A stretch of 64,000 nt of DNA from an uncultured Bryobacteraceae bacterium (GTDB taxonomy: Bacteria; Acidobacteriota; Terriglobia; Bryobacterales; Bryobacteraceae): assembly GCA_937924525.1 (NCBI GenBank), contig CALDSU010000008.1, positions 248,001 through 312,000 of the forward strand. The letters are read 5' to 3'. The notes under the pieces were generated by a model, which ran no database searches, was not told where the DNA came from, and saw nothing but the letters and a program-made list of their open reading frames with translations. How positions within the stretch are numbered: the first letter of the stretch is position 1; every line of letters begins with the position of its first letter. Of the stretch, positions 42,834-51,577 are shown piece by piece. The translations under genes were made by a program, and so were the position numbers.

Positions 42834-43072
42834 AGGGTCATGGTAACGTTCCCTCGCGGACCTGCAAAGCCGCGAGCGCGCGCCGCCGGGTTCCGACCGG
42901 CTACGGAAGGTTCGGAAACTCGCGCGGCTTGCGGTGGGTGAAGGGAGATTCCTCTCCACGCCCGTCCGGCACTGGCGCCGCCGCTACGAGCCTCCTGCGT
43001 CCAGGATCTCCCGGCCGGCCCCAGGCCGGGCTCCCCTTTCATTCAGGCAACTCGGAGACATGGCCCGCGCGC

Positions 43073-44578
43073 TTACTTCTGCCCGGGGCGGCGGACGTGT
43101 TCGAAGTATTGCTGCACGTAATGTTGGAGCGCCTCGGGCACTTCGTCGCGATGCATCTCGCCGCCCGCCCGGCCGTGCGCGCCCACGCTCGGAGAATAGG
43201 GCGTGCGAATCCCGGCCTTGCTGGACTGCACCTCGATGGTGGTTTCGCCGGTGACGTTCTGCGAGCGCTTGCCGAGGATCTCGCTGATCTTGCCCATGGC
43301 CTCCAGTTGTTCGGCGAGCCTGGCGTCCTTGGCGCCGTCCTGCTTGCCCATGCCGCTGCCGGGAGTCTGACTGGAGGCGCTTTCGGTGCTGCGCCCTTTG
43401 CTGGCGCCTTCGGCCGATTCGCCCTCTTGCGATTCGCCGGGCTCGCCGTCCTGACCCTCGCCCTTCTCGCCTTGCTGCGCGCCCTGTCCTTTCTGCCCGC
43501 CGTCCTTCGCCGCAGCGGTCTGCATCGGAGACTGGCTGGCCGACTTCGACTGAGCCTTGCTGTGGCGTCCCTGGTTCGAGCCCGACGGAGGACGCATCTT
43601 GGACATCAGGTTTTGCAGAGCATCGCGAAACTTTTGCGCCAGGCTGGAATCTTCTCCCGCGGAGTTCGGCGCTTGCTTCCCGCCGGAATCCTCGTCTCCG
43701 TTCTTGGCCGAACTTCCGGAATCGGTTTCCGCGGTGAGTCCTTCCGCGGATTGGATTTCACCCCGTTCGCCGCCCCCCTCGCCCTCGCCGGGCTCTCCCT
43801 CGGCGCCGGCTTCTCCCGCGCCCGCGCCTTTCGCCGGGCGTTCCTCCGTGCCCAACCGGTCGTTGTTCACATCCGGGATGTCGACGGTCTCAAACACCTT
43901 GTCCGGGGCGGCGTCCAATTCCTGCTCATCGTCGTAGCGCCGGTCTTCGGCCGAGACTCCTTCGGGGGATTCGCCCTCCGCGTTGGGAATCAAGGGACTG
44001 CCTTGCGGCGGCTGCGCGGACGCGGTCTGGTATTGTCCGCCGAAGGCGTCAAACACCACCTGCAGCAGCGGGGCGCGCAGGTCCAGCCGCTCTTCGATGC
44101 CGTAGCGCAACGCGAACAGAGATCCGGCGGCCGTCAGCAAGCCTGCGAGCAGAAAGGCGCTGCGAGGCAAGGTGAAGGGCAGCGCGGACCGGAGATCGAT
44201 CCGCTCGGTCAGCCGCTCGGCCATCGCGCGCTGGCAGCGGGCGATTTCGGGGTCGGGCCGCGCCTCGGCCGTCTCGCCGAAGTACCAGGCCGTCGAGAGC
44301 GCATCATCCAGGCGCAGCCGCCGATCGACAAGCTGCGCCACGCGGTAGGGCGCCGGCACGCGCCGCCGAAGTTGCCACGCGCCGAACCACAGCCCCGCGC
44401 CCAGCAGCACGGCCGCCCAACGCCAGTCCAGCAACTGGGTCCCGGCCAGCAGGATCACAATCGCGCCGCAGACGCCCAGCGACGCCGCCGCCAGCCCCTG
44501 CGCCAGCGCTTCCTGCGCGGTGAGCCGCCTGCGGGCGCGGCGAACCGCGGCGTGAATCGGGTCCTGAACTCGGTCCAT
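43073..44578 (-). CDS. Membrane protein with a large acidic low-complexity region
   Basis: A 501-residue protein, not recognised as a named family. Two transmembrane segments (SLGVCGAIVILLAGTQLL, then WAAVLLGAGLWFGAW) near the N-terminus and another (AFLLAGLLTAAGSLFAL) near residue 150 bracket a charged helix. Residues ~190-440 are dominated by Gly, Glu, Ser, Gln and Lys (PGEGEGGGERGE, QKGQGAQQGEKGEGQDGE), clearly disordered. The last ~60 residues (RLAEQLEAMGKISEILGKRSQ, QHYVQQYFEH) are helical. It resembles acidobacterial and proteobacterial DUF4175-like or LapD-like stress proteins only loosely. It is divergent from the NtrC-type regulator. Confidence 0.6.
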   Translation of the reverse strand: MDRVQDPIHAAVRRARRRLTAQEALAQGLAAASLGVCGAIVILLAGTQLLDWRWAAVLLGAGLWFGAWQLRRRVPAPYRVAQLVDRRLRLDDALSTAWYFGETAEARPDPEIARCQRAMAERLTERIDLRSALPFTLPRSAFLLAGLLTAAGSLFALRYGIEERLDLRAPLLQVVFDAFGGQYQTASAQPPQGSPLIPNAEGESPEGVSAEDRRYDDEQELDAAPDKVFETVDIPDVNNDRLGTEERPAKGAGAGEAGAEGEPGEGEGGGERGEIQSAEGLTAETDSGSSAKNGDEDSGGKQAPNSAGEDSSLAQKFRDALQNLMSKMRPPSGSNQGRHSKAQSKSASQSPMQTAAAKDGGQKGQGAQQGEKGEGQDGEPGESQEGESAEGASKGRSTESASSQTPGSGMGKQDGAKDARLAEQLEAMGKISEILGKRSQNVTGETTIEVQSSKAGIRTPYSPSVGAHGRAGGEMHRDEVPEALQHYVQQYFEHVRRPGQK

Positions 44579-44667
44579 GTGGGGGTAATACCGTTCCGCC
44601 TTTATTATGGTTCGCCGCGGGGAGGCTTTGCAAAAGCGACCGCGCTAGAATAAGGCTACATCCCCAG

Positions 44668-46047
44668 ATGAGCCGTTTGATCCGAGTCCTAATTGTGGAC
44701 GACGAGGCTGCGCAGCGGTCTGGTCTTTCCGGCATGGTGGAAGCCTGGGGCATGTGCGCCGATACCGCCGAGGACGGAGGCGTGGCGCTGGAAAAACTCT
44801 CGCGGACTTCCTACGACGTGATTATCACGGACCTGAACATGCCGCGCGTGGACGGTTTTGCCCTGCTTTCCCGGCTCCGCGAATGGCCGGACGCGCCGCC
44901 CGCCATCGTGCTGACCGCATTCGGCAGCGTGGACAACGCGGTCAAGACGGTGCATGACTATGGCGCGTATTGGTTCCTGGAAAAGCCGGTGGGCCCGGCC
45001 GCGCTGGAGACCTTGTTGCGCCGGGCCGCCTCGCTGCGGCAGTTGCAGGGTCAAAACCGCACGCTGGAAACGCAACTCCGGTACAAGGGCGCGGTGGGAG
45101 ACCTGGTCGGTTCGTCGCGTCCGATGCAGGAAGTCTTCGCCCTGATCAAGCAGGCCGCTCCCAGCAAGGCCTGCGTGCTGATCACCGGGGAGAGCGGCAC
45201 CGGCAAGGAGTTGGTGGCCCGCGCGATTCATCAGCTCAGCCCGCGGCGGGACGGGCCGTTCATCGCGATCAATTGCGCGGCCTTGCCCGAGACCCTGATT
45301 GAGAGCGAGTTGTTCGGGCACGAAAAAGGCGCCTTTACCGGCGCCACCGAACGCCACGCGGGCTGCTTTGAACTGGCCCAGGACGGCACGCTGCTGCTCG
45401 ACGAGATCGGCGAAATGCCTCCGGCCACCCAGGCCAAGCTGCTGCGCATTCTGGAGGATTCGCGCGTGCGGCGGCTCGGCGGCCGGCAGGAGTTCGCGGT
45501 GGACGTTCGCATTGTGGCGGCCACCAACCGCCCGCCGGAAGAGGCGGTGCGGCAGGGTTCCCTGCGGGAGGATCTCTATTACCGGCTGAACGTGTTTCAC
45601 CTTCACCTGCCGCCGCTCCGCGACCGGAAGGAAGACATCCCGGCCATTGCCGAAGCGCTCATCGCGGACCTGAACCGCAAGCACGATTGCCGGGTCTCCG
45701 GCGTTTCTCCGGCAGCCCTGAACGTGCTCCTGCAACACCACTGGCCGGGCAACGTGCGCGAATTGCGCAACGCGCTCGAGCGCGCGGTGATCGTGGCCGG
45801 ACACGGCCAGATCGAGCGCAAGCACCTGCCGCCCACGGTCGAGGACTCTCCCACCGCGCCGCCGGCGGCCACCAACGGGGACGCCATTGTCTTTCGGGTG
45901 GGCACCACGGTGGGAGAAGCGGAGAAGGGGCTCATTCTGCGCACGCTCGAGCACACCAGCAACAACAAGACCCGCGCCGCCGAAATCCTGGGCATCAGTT
46001 TGAAGACCCTGCACAACAAGCTGAAAGAGTACGCCGCAGGCTCGTAG
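44668..46047 (+). CDS. Sigma-54-dependent NtrC-family response regulator
   Basis: The 459-residue protein has three domains. The receiver (1-120) has DDE at 11-13 and phospho-acceptor Asp55 in VIITDLNMP. The AAA+ domain has Walker A GESGTGKE, GAFTGA at 221-226 (the sigma-54 contact) and Walker B LLLDEIGEMP, with the arginine-finger region LREDLYYRLNVF. A C-terminal Fis-type helix-turn-helix is KTRAAEILGISLKTLHNKL. All functional motifs are intact. No histidine kinase is adjacent, so it is an orphan regulator; the propeller kinase at 35971 is a possible but unproven partner. Target genes unknown. Confidence 0.94.
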   Translation: MSRLIRVLIVDDEAAQRSGLSGMVEAWGMCADTAEDGGVALEKLSRTSYDVIITDLNMPRVDGFALLSRLREWPDAPPAIVLTAFGSVDNAVKTVHDYGAYWFLEKPVGPAALETLLRRAASLRQLQGQNRTLETQLRYKGAVGDLVGSSRPMQEVFALIKQAAPSKACVLITGESGTGKELVARAIHQLSPRRDGPFIAINCAALPETLIESELFGHEKGAFTGATERHAGCFELAQDGTLLLDEIGEMPPATQAKLLRILEDSRVRRLGGRQEFAVDVRIVAATNRPPEEAVRQGSLREDLYYRLNVFHLHLPPLRDRKEDIPAIAEALIADLNRKHDCRVSGVSPAALNVLLQHHWPGNVRELRNALERAVIVAGHGQIERKHLPPTVEDSPTAPPAATNGDAIVFRVGTTVGEAEKGLILRTLEHTSNNKTRAAEILGISLKTLHNKLKEYAAGS

Positions 46048-46281
46048 CGACCTGGGTGTCGAACCTCCGCGGACGCCTTGGAAAGACCGGGCGCGGACAC
46101 CTTTTTCGAGCCGCCAACCGTGGGTTCTGCACCGCTCGCTGATCGAACGAGGCTGTCCGCCCTCCGTTCTTCCTCGCCGCGGAAGCGAGTGGGCCAGGCG
46201 TTGCGTCTGCGGCTGCTTCCGGCCCGCGCCCTGCCGGTCGCGGCTCGGCGCGGGCGCGGGACTGAGCGCCCCGTCCGCCGG
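46048..46281. other. Convergent intergenic region, nothing recognised
   Basis: 234 bp between the 3' ends of the NtrC-type gene and aguA. GC-rich, with several possible short stems around 46170-46250, but no T-run terminator, repeat or RNA that I can recognise. Confidence 0.4.
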
Positions 46282-47304
46282 TCAGCCGGACGCCGGCTGC
46301 TGCTGCGTGAGGCAATGCAACGTGCCCAAGCCCCAAACCAGATCGACGGCGTGGATACCCACCACCTGGCGCCCCGGGAACAGACGCGCCAGGCGCGCCA
46401 GCGCCACGCGGTCCTGCGGGTCGTTGAACGTCGGCGCCAGCACCAACCGGTTGGCGATGTAGAAATTGGCGTAGCTGGCGGGCAAGCGCTGCCCGCGATG
46501 ATACAGCGGGGCGGGCATCGGCAGTTTCACCACGCGCAGGGGCAGCGCCTTCAGCCGGAGGTAATTTTCCCGCAGCGGCTCGTAGTTCTCGTCGCGCGGG
46601 TCCCGCTCGGAGGCAATCACCACGGTATCCGGACTGACAAATCTAGCCAGGTCGTCGACGTGGCCGTGCGTGTCGTCGCCCGCGATCCCGCGCCCCAGCC
46701 AGATCACGCGGCGGATACCCAGATACTCGCGGAACACCTGTTCGTAGTCGCGGCGGCCGCGGCCGGGATTCCGGGCCTGCACCTCGCTCAGCAGGCATTC
46801 CTCCGTCGTCAGGAGCAGTCCCCGGCCGTTCACGTCGATGCTGCCGCCCTCCAGCACCCAGCCGGCGTCGAAGCGCTGCATCGCCAGCCGTCCGGCGATG
46901 GCTGCGGGGATCGCCTGGTCGCGTTGCCAGTTCGGGTATTTGGCCCAGGCGTTGAAGTTCCAGCTCGTCGCGGCCACCTCGCCGCGGCGGTTTTTCACGA
47001 AGATGGGTCCGTAGTCGCGCGTCCACACCCGGTCGGTCGGGAACGCGAAGAATTCCACCGCCGCCAGGTTCGCGCCGGCCTGGCGCAGGATCCGCCGGAC
47101 GGGCGCTTTGTCCTCCTCCGCGTTGACCAGGATGCGCACCTGCTCGGTCTCGGCCAGCTTGCGGACGATCTCGGCGTAAACCCAGGGGATCGCCGCGAAC
47201 TTTCCTGGCCAGTCAGCGCGGTGGTGGGGCCAGGCGATCCAGGTGGCTTCGTGGGGTTCCCATTCCGCGGGCATGCGGAATCCGAGGGCGCGCGGCGTGG
47301 TCAT
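46282..47304 (-). CDS. aguA: Agmatine deiminase
   Basis: A 340-residue enzyme hydrolysing agmatine to N-carbamoylputrescine and ammonia. Key sequences are RMPAEWEPHEATWIAWPH, DRVWTRDYGPIFV (substrate Asp), VLEGGSIDVNGRGLLLTTEECLL, GDDTHGHVDDLARFVSPD (catalytic His and Asp) and the C-terminal nucleophile Cys331 in GLGTLHCLTQQQP. Length and motif order are normal. Its ATG overlaps the aguB stop by one base (TGATG), typical of coupled translation. The pair makes putrescine from arginine-derived agmatine; the arginine decarboxylase is not in the window. Confidence 0.94.
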   Translation of the reverse strand: MTTPRALGFRMPAEWEPHEATWIAWPHHRADWPGKFAAIPWVYAEIVRKLAETEQVRILVNAEEDKAPVRRILRQAGANLAAVEFFAFPTDRVWTRDYGPIFVKNRRGEVAATSWNFNAWAKYPNWQRDQAIPAAIAGRLAMQRFDAGWVLEGGSIDVNGRGLLLTTEECLLSEVQARNPGRGRRDYEQVFREYLGIRRVIWLGRGIAGDDTHGHVDDLARFVSPDTVVIASERDPRDENYEPLRENYLRLKALPLRVVKLPMPAPLYHRGQRLPASYANFYIANRLVLAPTFNDPQDRVALARLARLFPGRQVVGIHAVDLVWGLGTLHCLTQQQPASG

Positions 47305-48185
47305 CAGTCCAGGAACCTGCTGCTCAGCGGCGCGTACGCGTCAATGCGGCGGTCGCGGAGGAAGGGCCAGTTGCGCCGCACTTCCTCGATGCGGGCCGGG
47401 TCGCACTCCACCACCAGAATCTCTTCCCGGTCGTGCGCCGCTTCGGCCAGCACCTGACCGAACGGGTCCGCTACAAAGGAAGCGCCCCAGAATTCGAGGC
47501 CGCGCTCAGGCGGCCCTTCAAAGCCGACGCGGTTCACGGCCGCCACGTAGACCCCGTTGGCGATGGCGTGGGCGCGCTGCATGGTTCGCCAGGCGTCGTG
47601 TTGCGCCCAGCCATACTGCGCCTTTTCCGCCGGGTGCCAGCCGATCGCGGTGGGATAAAACAGAATCTGCGCTCCCTGTAACGCCGACAGGCGGGCCGCC
47701 TCCGGATACCATTGGTCCCAGCACACCAGGACCCCGATGCGCCCCACCGCCGTGTCGAAGTTGCGAAACCCCGTGTCGCCGGGCGTGAAGTAGTACTTCT
47801 CGTAAAACAGGGGATCGTGCGGGATGTGCATCTTCCGGTACAGGCCCGCGACCGAGCCGTCCGCATCCAGGACCACCGCGGTGTTGTGATAGAGGCCGGG
47901 CGCCCGCCGCTCGAACAGCGAAGCGACGATCACCACGCCGAGTTCGCGGGCCAGCCCGGCCATCACCTCGGTCGAAGGCCCGGGAATCGGCTCGGCCAGG
48001 TCGAACCACCGCTGGTCTTCCTCCCGGCAAAAATATTGCGAGCGGAACAGCTCCTGCGTACAGACGATCTGCGCGCCGCGCCCGGCGGCGGCCCGCACGC
48101 GGGCGGCCGACCGGCGCATGTTCTCGGCGGGATCGAGCGAGCAACTCATCTGCACCAGGCCGGCGCGGAAGGAGGAAGTGGGCAC
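47304..48185 (-). CDS. aguB: N-carbamoylputrescine amidohydrolase
   Basis: The 293-residue nitrilase-superfamily enzyme converts N-carbamoylputrescine to putrescine. The Glu-Lys-Cys triad is in VCTQELFRSQYF (Glu), LYRKMHIPHDP (Lys) and GVLVCWDQWYPEAARL (Cys). The phrase YEKYYFTPGDTGF and the tail RRNWPFLRDRRIDAY fit AguB specifically. The start is a GTG at 48185 just before the first strand; no earlier in-frame start is credible because the divergent peptidase gene begins at 48243. aguA follows immediately with a one-base overlap. Confidence 0.93.
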   Translation of the reverse strand: MPTSSFRAGLVQMSCSLDPAENMRRSAARVRAAAGRGAQIVCTQELFRSQYFCREEDQRWFDLAEPIPGPSTEVMAGLARELGVVIVASLFERRAPGLYHNTAVVLDADGSVAGLYRKMHIPHDPLFYEKYYFTPGDTGFRNFDTAVGRIGVLVCWDQWYPEAARLSALQGAQILFYPTAIGWHPAEKAQYGWAQHDAWRTMQRAHAIANGVYVAAVNRVGFEGPPERGLEFWGASFVADPFGQVLAEAAHDREEILVVECDPARIEEVRRNWPFLRDRRIDAYAPLSSRFLD

Positions 48186-48242
48186 GTAAGGATTGTCGCA
48201 AGACGGCCGGGCGCCGCGCCACGATACAATAGCGGCTGCGTC

Positions 48243-50795
48243 ATGCTGCCGCGCTTGTGGTTGTGGCTGGCGGCCGCCGGGATCTGCGGCGCGGCCGCGA
48301 TTCCGACTCCTGAACAGCACCTCGGTTTCCGTCCCGGCGCGGACTACCAACTGGCCGGCTACGAGGAGATCGTCAGCTACTTTCACAAGCTCGCCGCCGC
48401 CTCCGACCGGATTCGCCTGGCCGACTTCGGCCGGAGCGCGCACGGCAAGTCCACCTACGTGGCGTTTCTCTCGTCCCGCGAGAATCTCCAGCGTCTCGAC
48501 CGCTACCGCGAGATTCAGCGGCGCATGGCCCTGGGCGAGGCGACGGCGGAAGAAGCCGCCCGCCTGGCGAAGGAAGGCCGCGCCGTCGTTTGGATCGATT
48601 CCGGCCTGCACGCCAGCGAGATCGCCCCGGTGCAGCACGCCCCCGAACTCGCCTACCGGATCCTGACCGACGAATCCGCCGAGGCGCGCCGGATCCGCGA
48701 CGAGGTGATTCTGCTGCAGGTGCCCGTCATCAATCCCGACGGGCTTGACTGGATCGTGGAATGGTACCGCCGCAATCGCGGCACGCCGTATGAGCTGGCG
48801 CCTCTGCCGCGCCTCTACCAGAAATACGCCGGCCACGACAACAACCGCGACTGGTTCATGCTGAACCTCGCGGAAACGCGTAACGCCACGCGGTTGCTGT
48901 TTCAGGAATGGTTCCCGCACATCGTTTATAACCAGCATCAGCAGCCCGCCTTCCCCGCGCGCATTTTTGTGCCCCCCTACGCCGAGCCGTTGAATCCACA
49001 CATTCCCGCCGCGGTCATGGAGGGGATCCACCTGATCGGCAGCGCCATGAAGGAGCGTTTTGCACTGGAGCGCAAATCCGGGGTGCTGTCCTATTTCGGC
49101 TTTGACGCCTGGTGGAACGGCGGCCTGCGCTCGACGCCCGCCTTCCACAACATGCACGGCATTCTTACCGAAACGGCTGCGAACGTGTATGCCGAGCCGC
49201 GCGAATACGACGCAGCGAAGTTCCCCGCCGCGTTCGCCAACGGCATCCCCACGCGCGAGCCCTCGGTCTTTTACCAGAACCCGTGGCGCGGCGGCCGGTG
49301 GACGTTGCGCGACGCGATCGAGTACATGCTCACCGCCGATTTCGCCATCCTGCATCTGGCCGCCACCCGGCGCGAGGAGTTCGTCATCAAGGCCTGGCGC
49401 CTGGCGCGGGAGGCCATCGAGTCGCCCCGACCGTACGCGTATGTCCTTTCGCGCGATCAATGGGACCGGTCGGCGGCGCCCGACATGCTGGAGCGGATGG
49501 CCTGCGCGGGCGTGCGCGTCGAGCGCGCCGCAGCCGCGTTCACCGCGGCCGGAAAAACGTATCCGGAAGGATCCTTCGTGGTGCGGGCCGGGCAGCCTTT
49601 CCGTGCGTACCTGATGGACCTGCTGGAGCCACAGAGGTATCCCGAACTCAACAGCGGCCAGGACGGCCCTCCCAAGCGGCCGTACGACGTCGCCGGCTGG
49701 ACGCTGCCCATGCTGATGGGCGTGCAGGTGGACCGCATCGACGAGCCCTTCGCTGCCCGCCTGAACCCCGTGGCCTCCTGGCTGCTTCATGGGGAAGTGG
49801 AAGGCGAGGGTCCGGTAGCCCTGCTGGACCCCCGCGACACCAACGCCTACCGCGCGGTAGCGGCCCTGGTCGCCAGGGGGCAGCGCGTCGCCTGGAGTCC
49901 GTCCGGCGATTGGAGCTTCTCGGCGCATGCCGGGCTGGCAGCGCTCGCCGATGAATTCGGCATCCGCATCCGCCGCGCGGCGCAGCCCCCGCCGGCGCGT
50001 TACGAAGTGCGTCCGCCCCGCGCGGGTCTCTACGAATCCTGGGTCGCGAACATGGACGCGGGCTGGACCCAGTTCGTCTTCGACCGCTTTCAGATTCCCT
50101 ACACGCTCCTGCACAACGAGGACATCGGCGCCGGCGCGTTGCGGAGCCGCTTCGACGTCATTGTTCTCCCCTCGCAAACCGCGAGCGGCATCCTGCACGG
50201 CGTGCGCGAGGGCGAGACGATTCAGGACCGCAATCAGGGTACCCGGATCAGCACGCAGCGGCCGGAATACGCCGGCGGCATCGGCATCGCGGGCCTTGCC
50301 CGCCTGGAAGAGTTTGTCCGCGAAGGCGGCACCCTGGTCGCGCTCGATCAGGCTGGCGACCTGCTCATCGAGCATTTTCCGCTCCCGGTACGCAACACCG
50401 TGCGCAGCGGCGACAGCCGCGTCTTTTATTCGCCCGGTTCCCTGCTGTGGATGACGGTGGACACGGCGCAGCCGCTGGCGGCGGGCATGCCCGCCGCCTG
50501 CACGGGGTTCTCCACCGGCGCGGCCGCTTACGAAATCACGCTGGCGCCCGCCTACAACCAGGGCGCGCGCGAAACCCGCGGAATCGTCCGCTTCGCGGAG
50601 AAGGACCTGTTGGCGAGCGGCTGGCTTTCCGGAGAACGCGCGGTGGCCGGGCGGAGCGCCCTGGTCGAAGCGCGCCACGGCGAAGGACGCGTGCTGCTGT
50701 TCGGGTTCCGGCCACAGTTCCGCGGGCAGACCGCCGCCACCTTCAAACTGCTGCTCAACGCGGTCTATCTGGCGTCCGCGCGGCCGGCGGCATGA
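48243..50795 (+). CDS. M14-family zinc carboxypeptidase-like secreted protein
   Basis: The 850-residue protein has a signal (LWLWLAAAGICGAAA) and an M14 domain: zinc ligands are in WIDSGLHASEIAPVQH (His-x-x-Glu) and in WFPHIVYNQHQQ (His); NNRDWFMLN resembles the substrate-anchoring region. GILTETAANV may hold the catalytic Glu. The C-terminal half (from about 430) is a second alpha/beta domain with a glutamine-amidotransferase-like pattern (VALLDPRDTNAYRAVAALVARGQ, RFDVIVLPSQTASG, GLARLEEFVREGGTLVALDQA). Two-domain proteins of this kind occur in soil bacteria. The substrate is unknown; a peptidoglycan or peptide role is possible. Its stop overlaps the next gene by 4 bp. Confidence 0.8.
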   Translation: MLPRLWLWLAAAGICGAAAIPTPEQHLGFRPGADYQLAGYEEIVSYFHKLAAASDRIRLADFGRSAHGKSTYVAFLSSRENLQRLDRYREIQRRMALGEATAEEAARLAKEGRAVVWIDSGLHASEIAPVQHAPELAYRILTDESAEARRIRDEVILLQVPVINPDGLDWIVEWYRRNRGTPYELAPLPRLYQKYAGHDNNRDWFMLNLAETRNATRLLFQEWFPHIVYNQHQQPAFPARIFVPPYAEPLNPHIPAAVMEGIHLIGSAMKERFALERKSGVLSYFGFDAWWNGGLRSTPAFHNMHGILTETAANVYAEPREYDAAKFPAAFANGIPTREPSVFYQNPWRGGRWTLRDAIEYMLTADFAILHLAATRREEFVIKAWRLAREAIESPRPYAYVLSRDQWDRSAAPDMLERMACAGVRVERAAAAFTAAGKTYPEGSFVVRAGQPFRAYLMDLLEPQRYPELNSGQDGPPKRPYDVAGWTLPMLMGVQVDRIDEPFAARLNPVASWLLHGEVEGEGPVALLDPRDTNAYRAVAALVARGQRVAWSPSGDWSFSAHAGLAALADEFGIRIRRAAQPPPARYEVRPPRAGLYESWVANMDAGWTQFVFDRFQIPYTLLHNEDIGAGALRSRFDVIVLPSQTASGILHGVREGETIQDRNQGTRISTQRPEYAGGIGIAGLARLEEFVREGGTLVALDQAGDLLIEHFPLPVRNTVRSGDSRVFYSPGSLLWMTVDTAQPLAAGMPAACTGFSTGAAAYEITLAPAYNQGARETRGIVRFAEKDLLASGWLSGERAVAGRSALVEARHGEGRVLLFGFRPQFRGQTAATFKLLLNAVYLASARPAA

Positions 50796-51136
50796 ATCCG
50801 GCGTCCCGGCCGCGCTACACTCAGAAGCAAATGCGGAAAGGCTTGTTCGAGGTCGCGTGCCCGTGCTGCCATGCCTCGCTGAAAATCGATCCCGCCACCC
50901 GCGCGGTGATCGCCCACAAAGTCCCGGAAAAGCCCAAACCGATTGAGGATCTCGCCGCCGAGGTGGAAAAACTGAAGGGCGCCGCCGGCCGCCGCGAGGA
51001 ATTGTTCCAGAAAAGCCTTGAACAGCACAAAGTGCAAAGCCAAGTCCTCGCGAAGAAGTTCGACGAACTGTTCAAGCAGGCCCAAGCCGATCCGGACAAG
51101 GAGAAACCCTTCAAGCGCGACATCGATCTGGATTGA
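50792..51136 (+). CDS. Small zinc-ribbon-like protein
   Basis: A 114-residue protein. A CPCC motif (FEVACPCCHASLKIDP) near residue 25 suggests a half zinc ribbon, then a charged coiled-coil-like helix (PIEDLAAEVEKLKGAAGRREELFQKSLEQHK, then VLAKKFDELFKQA). The ATGA overlap with the peptidase stop implies coupling; a second in-frame ATG (50831, before RKGLFEVAC) could also be the true start. I associate this pattern with conserved acidobacterial hypothetical proteins, but it has no known function. Confidence 0.6.
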   Translation: MNPASRPRYTQKQMRKGLFEVACPCCHASLKIDPATRAVIAHKVPEKPKPIEDLAAEVEKLKGAAGRREELFQKSLEQHKVQSQVLAKKFDELFKQAQADPDKEKPFKRDIDLD

Positions 51137-51303
51137 GCGCCCGCGCTCCGTTCGGGCGCTCCGCTCATCGCCTCGTTTGCTTTCAGGGCGCCGGCGCAAG
51201 CGGCGGCGGAAGAGAGCGGACCGGCGTGGCCCTCCTCAGCCATTTACTTTACGCCCGAGGCGTCATTCGGTATGGTAGGGAAACGCTCCAAAGGAAGCGG
51301 ACC

Positions 51304-51561
51304 ATGCTGAGTTTCTTGTGGATGTGCCTAATTGGCCTGGTGGCGGGCGCTCTGGCCAAGTGGATCATGCCGGGCAAGGATCCCGGCGGACTGTTGGTGA
51401 CGATGCTACTGGGCATCGCCGGTTCTTTCGTAGGAGGATTCCTGGGGAGGCTGGTGGGGTGGTATCAGCCGGGTGAAGGCGCGGGGCTGATCATGTCGGT
51501 GGTTGGCGCACTCATCCTCCTGTTCGCCTACCGTTTGCTGCGTCGCCCGGCAGCCTCGTGA
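51304..51561 (+). CDS. GlsB/YeaQ/YmgE-family stress membrane protein
   Basis: The 85-residue protein has the transglycosylase-associated (YeaQ/YmgE) signature: LIGLVAGALAKWIMPGKDPGG, then TMLLGIAGSFVGGFLG and GAGLIMSVVGALILLFAYRLL, giving three short transmembrane helices. The family is linked to envelope or osmotic stress in Gram-positive and proteobacterial relatives. The start ATG follows GGAAGCGG. It is convergent with the sialidase-like gene. Confidence 0.88.
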   Translation: MLSFLWMCLIGLVAGALAKWIMPGKDPGGLLVTMLLGIAGSFVGGFLGRLVGWYQPGEGAGLIMSVVGALILLFAYRLLRRPAAS

Positions 51562-51577
51562 AGGACGGCCCCCGCGG

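Noticed and set aside
48193-48230. Promoter of the M14-type gene with TTGTCG and TACAAT
   Set aside because: The spacing of 26 bp is too long for a sigma-70 promoter; only the -10-like box is plausible.
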